A stretch of DNA of 64,000 nt, from assembly GCA_024734495.1 (NCBI GenBank), contig JALMQS010000187.1, positions 21,480,572 to 21,544,571 of the forward strand. The letters are read 5' to 3'. Of the stretch, positions 29,001 through 41,000 are shown in pieces; position 1 is the stretch's first letter, and the number at the start of each line of letters is the position of its first letter. The position numbers and the translations under genes are program-made. The DNA is from Forficula auricularia. Lineage: Eukaryota > Arthropoda > Insecta > Dermaptera > Forficulidae. The notes beneath the pieces are model-generated. The model made no database searches. It had not been told where the DNA came from and saw only the letters and a list, made by a program, of their open reading frames with translations.

Positions 29001-32000
29001 GGCTAATAACTCATTATACTTGATAAGTACACCAATTTTAAAAAAATGCTTATCGCCGTTTTTGAGAAAATCAAAAAAAACGAAAAATCTTTCATGTAAA
29101 TGTCCACTTACTGTGTTCCGATTTCAACCAAAAGCTTGATTTACCCCTTCTATTCTATATCGAGCTAAAGTTTCTAATTTCGTAGCTCTGACATTTATGG
29201 TTGCGAAACGCAAAGGGGTACATTCTGCTACGTACGTAAACATCAACTTCCGATACTTCTATTTTAGCCAAAATCTTGTGGTACTTCTTGTAGCCTCTGG
29301 ATAGCTTAAGCTTCAAATTTAATATAAAAATCGGCGGGAACTTAGTTGCCAAGTCAAATATAATTATTATATTTATTTAGCCATCCAATTTAGTAATTGA
29401 AATACAAAACACTCACTAAAGGACTCCACAGTCCTAGCGCATGCGATTAATGGGTCAATTATGAAATGGGATATAAGCCCTCCACAGATGTAAATTTGAC
29501 TAGTTACGCCTGTGGACCACTTAGATTTCATATATATGATATATATACAAGAATTACTCATTTAATAAGATAAGATGTACATCCCATGTTATAACAATCC
29601 GAACTAAGCAATTTGTCATGAGCTCATGAGTCATGATTGTCTCCCGACTTTTTTTATTTTACTGATTTTATTTATCTACTCAGGTCCCTGACGAAGATTT
29701 CAAAATTAAAGTGAAAAGTCGGCTTTGAAGATCTATTCCATTTTTCTGACTGCTTGAACACTTTATTCCTATATGTATTAGGTTGGCAACTAAGATACCG
29801 CCGTTTTTTATCTAAAACATCCATAAAAAACGGCGGGAACTTAGTTGCCAAGTTAAATATAATTATTATATTTATTTAGCCATCCAATTTAGTAATTGAA
29901 ATACAAAACACTCACTAAATAATTGAAATACAAAACACTCACTAAAGGACTCTACAGTCCTAGCGCATGAGATTAATGGGTCAATTAGGAAATGCGATAT
30001 AAGCCCTCCACAGATGTAAATTTGACTAGCTACGCCGGTGGACCACTTAGATCATTTCATTTGTATTGTATTATAAATTTAAGCATTTGTTTTGTTTTTA
30101 CTTTACCATACAGGGTATGGTCATGTATTGTAATAGTGCAAGAAAAGTGTTTTTTTTGCTTCTTTTTTTTGAAATATCTCAAAAACGGCTGAAACTATTT
30201 TGGTTAAAAAAATTGGACGAAACCATGGCATTTCGGTCTACAAAAAAGCCCTAATAAGTGAACATCGAAAAAATTATATTTTTCGAGATAATAATTGTTT
30301 TGTCAAAATGTCTGTTAGTCTGGTTGTTAGTCTGTGCGTTACCAAATTTTTGTGGACGAGCTAACTCAAAAACTAGGGTGAATATCAAAACCAAATTTCA
30401 CACATAGTTTTGGTGCATTGAGATTAAGAACTGATTAGATTTTGGTGCAGGGGAGTTAAAAAATTAAATATCTAGGCCATTTGAGTAAACTCAACCAAAT
30501 TTTGTATACATAATCCGTGGGCCCTCAGAAATCTAAAAATGCAAAAACTAACCGCTCGAAATGGGGTGGGGGGTCAGAAAATGAAATTCTTGCCTCTTTT
30601 ATCAAACTCAACCAAATTTTGTATACATAATCAGTGGGCCTCCAGAAGTCTAAAAATGCAAAAACTAACCGCGCAAAATGGGGGGGGAGGAGTCAAAAAA
30701 TGGAAATATAAGCCCTTGTACCAAACTCAACCAAATGTTGTACCTATACACAATCAGTGGGCCCCCAGAAGTCTAAAAATGCAAAAATTAACCCCCCTAC
30801 CTACATGATTATAAATAATTTTATTAAATATTAAATATAAGTAAGGAGCCAGGCTGTAAAGTCAAATGGATGGCCACATCAGAACGTGTCAGTTTATTTA
30901 ATTCAATAAGTTAATATTCCTTGTTCCCCCCCCCCCCCCCCCACTCAATTGATTTCTGATTTCTTTCGCGCCCATACTCTAATTCTCTAATTTGACCCCG
31001 ACATGATATTGAATGGTTGAAAATAAATCTCCTAATACTATAATAAGGCTTTAGCAAGGACTTTTATTTTATTTCATTCAAGCACATGATATGATAGTAT
31101 TTTTTATAAGTTAATGGTGGAAATATTTCTACAATGGGCAAAAAATAAATTATTTTTTATATCTATTATACAATTACAAAGTTTCATTAAAAAATTTTTT
31201 TATTACAGCAATCTTAACAATAATAAAATAACTGAAATAGAAAAAGGAAGTCTTGACAATTTAACATTACTTGTTGAGCTCAAATTGAATAGAAATAAAA
31301 TTCGAAAAATCGGAAAGGAATTATTCAAAAATTTGAAACATTTAAAACTATTGTAAGTATTTGTATTATTATATCACTACTTATTTTATTATTTAAACTA
31401 ACAAAATTATATTTTAGGGAGCTAAGTCGTAATCGTCTCACCGAAATTGAAGGACTTACTTTTCAAGGCCTTCAAAGTCTTACCACTTTAAAATTAAAGA
31501 GAAATTCAATTCACACACTTTTGGATGGCGCATTTTTCAGTCTAAGAAATATGACTTCATTGTAAGTTTATTTATACATTACAAGATTATTTTAAAACAA
31601 ATATTAATTCATATATAACTTGTTTCAACAGGCAATTATATCATAATAATTTAACAAATATAACTAAAGGCTGGCTTTACGGTCTTGGAGCTTTAATTGA
31701 ACTATCTCTAACTAATAATCATATTATAACTATTCAAGAAGATGCCTGGGAATTTTGTAAAAATCTTTATGTTCTGTAAGTTATAATTAAATAAATATAA
31801 ACTAGTAATTTTCACTAAAGAATCATTTTTAAAATTTGCAGGGATCTTTCAAATAATTCGCTTTCATATATAGATTCTGGAACTTTTAAACATCTTAATA
31901 ATTTAAAGAATCTTGATTTGAGTAATAATCGAATTTCTTTCATTGCTGAAGGATCATTCAACTCAACTCCATCACTAGAGTTATTGTAAGTTATGCCATT

Positions 32001-35000
32001 ATTTTTTGGTGAAGATATCGAAGAGTGCGTTCACATAATTTTTACAAGCTTTTATTTATTATGATAAAAAATAAACTAATAGAGATATCGACATGCTTTT
32101 TTTTAATTGATAGTATTGTCGGCGGATTAAGGATAAAAAAAAATATCTAATTATTTTCAATAGTTTATTATATTTTTAATTTTTTTTGGTATTTTAAATT
32201 TATTTCGGTGAGTCGGCTGTCCTAGATGGCTAAGGCACTGGTCCGCTTCAAAATCGTTGATGACGATGTTCAAACGGGATCCCCAAATTCGGGCCTTGCT
32301 AGCGTATAAAATTTCGACCGGCTAAAACTCGACTCCCTCACTACTAACACTTTACTTATCTACTGTTTTAAGGGCAGTTCTATGTCGGTTGGTAAACTCT
32401 TTGTAAAAGTTGACAAAGGGTAAAAACTTAAAATTCACATTGTGCCCGGCGGGATGGCTAATCAGATGAAAGTGCATTACATCTGATTGGCCATCCGGCC
32501 GGGTACATAGTGAATTCTAAGGTTTTACCCTTTGTCAACTTTTAACAAGGAGCACAAACCGACATACAACTGGCCCTTAATGGGCTGTCTTCCCGGGGAC
32601 AATAAATAAAAAAAAAATTATTTCTTCAACTATTATTTATTATTATTTTATGTTTATTAAACGTTATAAAGAATGGACCCATGAATTTGAATTTAAAAAT
32701 CTGCTTTATTTATTGTTATTACATAGTTAATAATGGTCTTTAGTGACACACGGTTTTTAAAAAGGGCAGTAGGGCGCATCCTGAAAATTATCTTGGAATA
32801 ACCCTAATGAACTCTACCACAAAATTGTTCACTAAATTAATACTAAATCAACTTCTCAAATTCATATCACCAAGAGAAGAACAACAGGGACTTGGGAAAA
32901 ACAGATTAACGATGGATGCTATATTATTCGTTAAACAAATAGTAGAAAAGGCGATTCAGTACAATAAGACAGCCTTCCTTCTTGCGGATCTAACCAAGGC
33001 CTCTGACCGGGTTCAGCTGCAGGATGTGACTGATTACCTCATCGAAAGAAGAAGAGTCCCTTCTAGAATCATAAAAATAAATCAAGACCTGAATACTAAT
33101 AACTCTACGATAATTATAGCCAATAATGAGATGTCAGATCCTGTTGGTATTCGCAGCGGAGTGAGACAGGGGGATTCTTTTAACCCTATGCTTTTTAATC
33201 TAATTATGGAGAAAATAATCGACAAACTTCCAAAACATCTAGGATAGAAAAAGGGAGAAATTTCAATTCTAGTAGCGTGCTATGAAGATGACGCAGTTCT
33301 GTTAGAAGAAAGTCAAAAGATCTTCAGACACTCCTGAATACATTTCAAAGAGTCTTATGAGCGGATCAATATGAAAATCTCAATAAAAAAACAAACAAAT
33401 TCATAGCTATATCTAAAACAAACACTACTTGTAATCTACAAGTAAATAACATCCCCAACTCCCGAGATTCAGCTGACTGGACGTGGAAATTTCGAGCAAA
33501 AGAAATTTAAAGGATGAAGTGAATTCACAAGTGGTTAAAGACGCAACAATATCGGACTGCCTGTATAACTTAATATGGAAGAACAAATTTATCTCTCCGG
33601 AAAGCAAAACACCCATCTACAAATCTTGCGTTCGGCCTGTAATAACACATGGCGCCGAGGCAAGAGCGGATACAGTTCTTACACAACAACTACTCCGAAC
33701 CTCCGAAATGAGGATTGTAAGTACCATATACGGGAAGACGTTACGCGACAGACCACAGTGAAGAACCAAGGAAGCGAAGCTGGATAAAAGATACTTAAAT
33801 ATTTACATTAATTATAAAAGATATAATTAAATGAGTTAATGATCGAAAGCGATATTGGGCCGATCATGTGGAAAGAATGTCTGACGATCGTCTCCCGAAG
33901 ATCGTTCTGCATAACCGTCCGGGGATACAAAAGCTGAAAAAGATAAGATGGAAGGAGAGCTACGGGCCTTAGCTGAAACAAATTGGATGTTAAATTGAAA
34001 GTTTTTGCCGAGAGTAGCAGAATTTTTATATATTGAAGGAGACAATAAAAGAGTGTGTCTTCTGCTGGAATTATAAATTTTATTTATTTATAACGAGACT
34101 ATAGTTTCGAGGCTTTGCCCTCTTCATCAGTTTATTACAATTATGAATAAATTCATAAATTAATTCCTGTGAATACATTGTAATAAACTGATGAAGAGGG
34201 CAAAGCCCTCGAAACTATAGTCTCGTTATAAATAAATAAAATTTATAATTCCAGCAGAAGACACCTCTTTTATTGTCTCCTTCAACAAATTGGATGAACA
34301 GACATGTGTGTCTAATTGGAAGATTAAGAAGAAGAAGAAGAAGATGCGCTAGTTTTAACGCCCTATAACTTCTTCGGGATAAAAAAAAAATGGGCTCCCT
34401 AATAGTCATGCGAATTAATTTTTATCTAATTGAAGTAAATTGAAGAGACAAACGGACTAGCCAACCGTCCAGAGCAGGTTGGCAAAAAATTGATTAATGG
34501 GCTATTTTTTTCGTTAATATGCTGAAGAATACTATCATATATAAAAAAAGCGTGTCGATATCTTTTTTAATTTATTTTTATCTTAGAAAATATGTGGAGC
34601 CATTCTTCGATACCTTTATCTATTTTTTTATTAATGTAGATAAATGGCTTCTAAAATACGAGCAACGCCTTATTTATTATATTTTGTTTTTGTTTTTCAG
34701 GGAGTTGAACAATAATCGCATTTCTCGTTCAATTGAAGATACAAATGGACCATTTGTGGGATTGAATCATTTAGAAGAACTAAGATTGTCTAACAATAAT
34801 ATTAAATCCATAAATAAAAGAGCTTTCTTAGGACTAAATCGCATTGAAAGACTTGATCTCTCAAGCAATAGCATATCTATGATTCAAGAAGAGGCTTTTG
34901 TAATTCTTCAAAATTTGAAATATCTTTGGCTTAAAACGACAAGTCTTTTATGCGATTGTAATCTAAAATGGTTTCCGCATTGGTTAGAAAGATTTCCTTA

Positions 35001-38000
35001 TTCTTCGGAAAATATATATCTCATCTGTGCTTATCCTGAGCATCTTATTGGTCAACAAGTCCAGCTTATCAATATTTCTCAATATACTTGTGGTTAGTTT
35101 ATTATTTTAATCTAATTTTATTTATATTTCAATGAATGATAACTTGATATACACATTTTAAATTATCCTATTAAATTATTATTGTTCATTTGTCAAACTG
35201 AGGAAATTATAATATTTCAATTTCTAAGTTTTGTTTTTAATTCTAACTTAACCAGTGGCTTAATCAGAACTTAGTTCTGGGGTGTGTTGGGGGGGGGGGG
35301 GTTTCCTACGAGTTTTTTTTTTTGAAAATTATTTGAGCATCGAGCAATAAATACTCCCTACCCATGTCCATATTTACAACAATGTTCTTTTTATTTTCTA
35401 TTTTAATCATTTTTTTAAAACTTTAGTTTTGAAATTTTGAAAAAACCCACGACTTGAATACTATATAATATTCATCTAGATTAATTTGTAACAACGCTTA
35501 GAGAAATTTCGAACTCTTGAACTATAGTCATTGGCTCTACCGATTACTCCATTGCGACATTAATATTTCTTTCTTGATTTCTCTTACTAAAACTAGATAT
35601 TTTTGATTTGGACTTTGTGTCGAGATAATATTGTATTCATTTGAACTCGAATGAAAATGAAAAAACACCAATAGATTTTAAATTAAGAAACATTGAATAT
35701 ATATTAATTAACGAGGCAAATTTGAAATATAATTGTCAGCGCGGCTCCAATCGATTTTCATTAACCAGGCAAATTTGAAATTCTAATTTCTAATTTGGAC
35801 TCGAATTTTGAAATGAAAGACTCCAATTCATTTTGAATTAAGAAACATTAAATATATTGATCATTATTCCTCCCTCCCCTCGCCACTCAAAAGTTAAAGA
35901 GGCGAAACTTTTAAGAGACGATGTATTTTCGGTAGTTTACCGGTATACATTTGGAGTGTGGTTTTTTAAGAGGAATAAAATTTTTGGACCGAGACGCTGC
36001 CCGCCAGGGCTTCAACCGGAGGGCCGAGCTTCGAGAGCGTGCCGGAAGGCACGCACTATAAGCTCGTACTATAATAGTTAGCATTGTTAAAAGGATATAT
36101 AGCCCAGTATATAGGGGGGTTTTAGCTTGCATTATTTTTTTCGTTTGGTATGGCTTGGGTATGCCAAATCCAAGTTTCCGACCTCGAAAGTGTGGGGGAC
36201 AACTTTTGGTGCCGAAAAACCTCGAAATTTTCGGACTTTTTTCAGTTTTTCGCTTATAACTCGAAAACAGTCCATATTTTGTAAATAACCGTCCTATATT
36301 AAATTAAAGAGGACAAAATTTCGAGTCGATTAATTGGTCCAGTAGTTCGATTTTTTTATGGGGATACAAAAAACAGTCCCCTGGATCACTTTTGAATATC
36401 CCAAAAACTCGCACTTTTTTCGATTTTTTCCCATTTTGACCATGAAGGAGCACGTTTTCGACAAATACCATTCTATACATTTTTAAACTAGATTAAATTT
36501 GCTACAAGTTAAACAAAGTTTCATCTTAATTGGATAATGATAACCCGTGCCACAATGAGGTTGAAATTTTGAAAAACTGCAATTTTTTGCAAAAAATCTC
36601 AGTTTTTCCTTCATAGAATGAAAACCACTCATCCTAGAAACTTGATTCTTATCTCACGCTGTTTACTTACTTTAGATTTGACAGATAGATAGGGTCTGCC
36701 TCTGGGGGGGGTTCTGACTCTCTGACACCTCCCCCCGTGTATACGCAACTGACTTAACTGTCCTCTGCTTGATGCAAATAAACATTAATACATACTGTGT
36801 ATATACATATAAATTACTATACTGTATATATGAGAGGGGGTTCAGGACTTTTAGTAGTTCTGATAAAGAAGATGAAATTGAAAACAACTATTTAAATAAA
36901 ATTACTTAAGCTTCATTTTTAGAGCTCCGTTTTAAAAATAAGGTAAAGGCTCCAGTAGTGGGCCAGATGCATGAAAAGTGCAAAAATTAGCTTATCCAAC
37001 TTTGAAAAATTGCTCTATATATAGCTCAAGCCATGGGCTATATATAGCACTATTTTTCAAAGTTAGATAAGCTAATTTTTGCACTTTTCATGCATCTGGC
37101 CCACTATAGGTACAGCCCTACTACTGGAGCCTTTATTACCTTAATGTTTGTTTTTACGTCTGTCAGAGCATTGTAACTCCTAAATTAAATAGGATACAAA
37201 TTTGAAATTTAGAAATTAAATTTATTCTTTTTCCCACAAATCAAAAAACATATTAATATTTTTATCGAATGATTATTTTGGGAAGGGTCGAATTTTAAAA
37301 TAAATTATCATAGAGTTCTTTATATAGAATTAGATTTTATTTTTTTAATATTTCGATTTAAAATGACGGTGTAGGAGAACTCCAAAGAAGTCGTTTTTAT
37401 GAGATTTTTGTACCTGTCGGGAAACGGCTCAATTTGAATTTATGAAAAAAATGCACAAATTCAGTCATTCTCTCCTCATTAACGACAAGTATTTTGGAAG
37501 ATAGAATGCACGAAACCCTTCGGAATTTTCTCCGACTTGCATTTGCCCGGCTTATATTAATATTAATTAACTTTATGTTACTTTTGGTCCTCTAGCATAT
37601 GAATGTTTATAAAAAATATAGTTAAAGGATTTAGAAAATACCTAGTAGCACAATGTTTCAAACTATTTAGTTACTATATAGTTTGAAACATTGTGCTACT
37701 AGGGTATACTAAAGTAGAAAAGAATTTAAGGTCACTATATTGGTGTAAAGAAGTTTCCTTTAAAAACTAACCTATGGCCTCCATATTTAATCGATTTTAA
37801 ATATTTTTCGAATAAAATATTTACAACACAAAATTATGAAAAGTTTTATAAAATAATGATAATTTAGTAAATGAGTAAAATTAATTATTTTGCTCTGGAC
37901 CATGGGGGAGGTTTGAACCTCTAACTCCCCTGGCTATGTCACATCATTTAGGTCTTACCTCTGGACCACTTTTCAAGTTGTAATAAATGCAACGAGAATC

Positions 38001-41000
38001 ATTCAAGCATTTTTAGTATCGAAATCCATGAATGAGGGATATTCGGTCCCATATTTAACCTCGAGGGGTGACCCGCGACCTAAAATCGTGTACACCTACT
38101 TCCACTTCCACTTTCATTTCCAAGTAGAAGATAATAGATGACAATAAATAGATTATCTAATGAATTCCAAAGTAATTCCAAATGATTCCAAAGACGGTGT
38201 ACACCTAATTCCAATCGCGGTTCACCCCTCTTTTAACCTAAATAAATCTTCCAAAGCGGCAACGTGAAAGTCAAAAATTTAAGAAAATATTATAAGTAAT
38301 TTCTACATGACTAAAATTTAATCAAATGTTAAAATATTTCTAATTATATATATGAGCTTTATTCCATTAAAATTTATTTTTAAATCACTTCGTCAATCAA
38401 ATTATAAGAAACTGAAATAATAATACATTCATTTTTTTCTTTCTTTCATTTACAGATGGCCATCCTGTTCCAGTTATTGATGAAAATCCCAAAAAACACG
38501 TTGGCCTTAAAGGTGATAATGTCACTTTTGAATGTAAAGCTACATCGACTTCTCAAAGTCCTATGAATTTTATATGGCGAAAAAACAACACTGACCTAAT
38601 TTTTGATTTGAATTCCAATTCAACAAATAGCCCCCAAGTGTATTTCAAAAATGGTGTCATTGAACAGACATCAATTTTACATTTAATAAATATTGGAGAT
38701 CATCATGCAGGTCGCTATCAGTGCATTGTTTCCAATGAATTTGGTACTACATATTCAGAAAAAGCTCAACTAACTATTTTTGCGCTACCTTCTTTAATCA
38801 AACGACCTTCTGATGCCACCGTACGTTTAGGAAGCACTGCTAGATTAGAATGTGCTGCCACTGGATTGCCACAACCACAAATTGCGTGGCACAAAGATGG
38901 AGGCAATGATTTTCCAGCTGCTCGTGAACGACGTATGTTTGTTATGCCTACGGATGACGTATTTTTTATCATGAATGTAAAACTGATAGACTCAGGAATT
39001 TATTCTTGTACTGCTAAAAATGAAGCCGGTTTAGTTGTTGCAAATGCCACGTTATCTGTCCAAGATGCTCCTTCCTTTGTTAAAGCAATGGAAGATAAAG
39101 AAATCACAGCCGGAGATCCTATTGTTCTCGAGTGCATGGGCTCAGGATCTCCAAAACCAAGACTTACATGGTTAAAGGATGGCGGACCTGTTCTTGCTAC
39201 AGATAGACATTTCTTCGCAGCAGAAGACCAACTGCTTATTATCGTCAATACAGCTCTTTCAGACGCAGGATTATATGAATGTATTATGTCAAATCCTCTT
39301 GGAGAACGCAAAGGATATTCTAGACTCTCTATTATACCAGGTTTGTATTTAATCCTTAACTTATGAGATTTCTTTAATTTTGATTCTGATTTCCAATAAA
39401 TTCTAATCAGCTCTTAATCTCAATATAATTAAAACTAAAATGAAATTTGATACTCTGATTGGTTTTTGAACTAGAGCGAACACAAAATTTGGTAACAACA
39501 GAGATATTGAAAGAATAATTAAATTGAAAGTTTCTTTTTGACGAGAGTAGCAGAATTTTTATAAATTAAAGCAGACAATAAAAGAGTGTGTCTTCTGCTG
39601 GAAAAATAAATTTTTTATTTATTTATAAAGAGACCATAGTTTCGAGGGCTTTGCCCTCTTCATCAGTCTATTACAATTGATTCACAGGAATTGATGTATA
39701 TCCATATCCATACATCAATTCATGTGAATCAATTGTAATAGACTGATGAAGAGGACAAAGCCCTCGAAACTATAGTCTCTTTAATAATAAAAATCTTATT
39801 ATATTAAACGAGCAATTCTTGTATATATATTTATATAGAATCGATTTCTCGAAAACGGCTCTAACGATTTGGATGAAATTCACGGATTAGGGGGTTTTTG
39901 TGTTGACAATTCGATCTGCCACGGTCTCATCTTCGGCTAAGTTGTTTTTGATGGGTTTTTTGTTAATTGAAATAATTATTCACAGGTGTATGTCTTGATA
40001 AAAATGTATAATTACATTTTGAATAATGAATTCCAAAATAATTCCACATAATTCCAAAGACGCGTCCAGCTAATTTCAATCACGGTTCACCCCTCGGTTT
40101 AGACCTCCCCACGAATCTTCATGATCCATCTCATCTCTCCCATGCTCCTATTATTTGAAACATAAGATCTCTCACCCAGATCCAAATCTAGCCTCTTGTA
40201 GATTAGATGGGACCCCGCATTCACCGCAGCTTCCCTAATTTCTTCTTTAAATTTAACCTCAAACCCAGTTACTATTTCCTAAAATTGAGTGGTCCACTCC
40301 CCCGACCCCTCCAATCCCCCGTCCAAATTAACCGAGAGTTCACCCGCCATGTTTCTTATGGCTTCATACCAAAAGATGTTTTTCCTTATTATTTCCAAAG
40401 CTAAAACTTTTCATAGCCGACCCTGTGGCATCCTTAAGACCCCCAGAATATATCCTAAATGTAGTTGTAGGGTATATTCATACATTCTAGGCAATCCTGT
40501 CTCGATGAATAACACTTAGTTCGGAGTGTCATAAGGCAGCCGAACATCCCCTTGAAGGTCGAAGGTGAATGTTTCAAGTGAAAAGACGTTTAAATCTTTC
40601 CGAAAAGGAACCCTCTGTTAAAACATTCACCTTGACCCCTTCCTAGTAATTTAATCAATTTACCACCAAAAACACAACCAAAGTTAAACCGTACAATGGT
40701 GCTATTTGAGGCACAGAGAAATACCACTGAATTGGTAAATTCAACTTGACAAGCTAATATTATTATTGATTAATTAATTTCTCCGCTGAGGGTAGGCGTG
40801 AGGTACCAGAAGACACACTATTTTATGGTCTGCTTTAATTGACAGAATAATTAATATCTCTTAAAATATCATATATTCGATGTTCACTATAAAAGGCTAT
40901 AATATTTTAAATTAAAAATTTTTATTTACATTATTTGTCTTATCCCGAAAATTTAATTCTAAATTATTAAACAGATCACCACAGATTCTTGAAATTAATT

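Noticed and set aside
29155..29352. 65-codon minus ORF MATKFPPIFILNLKLKLS
   Set aside because: Next to duplicated mariner-like repeat DNA; no recognisable motif and no start context.
35857..36132. ORFs in a GC-richer patch (Ala/Arg-rich)
   Set aside because: Short, no matching splice sites in LRIG frame, no family features; likely repeat remnant.
38766..39311. Minus-strand ORFs in LRIG exon 11
   Set aside because: Antisense to three well-formed Ig domains.
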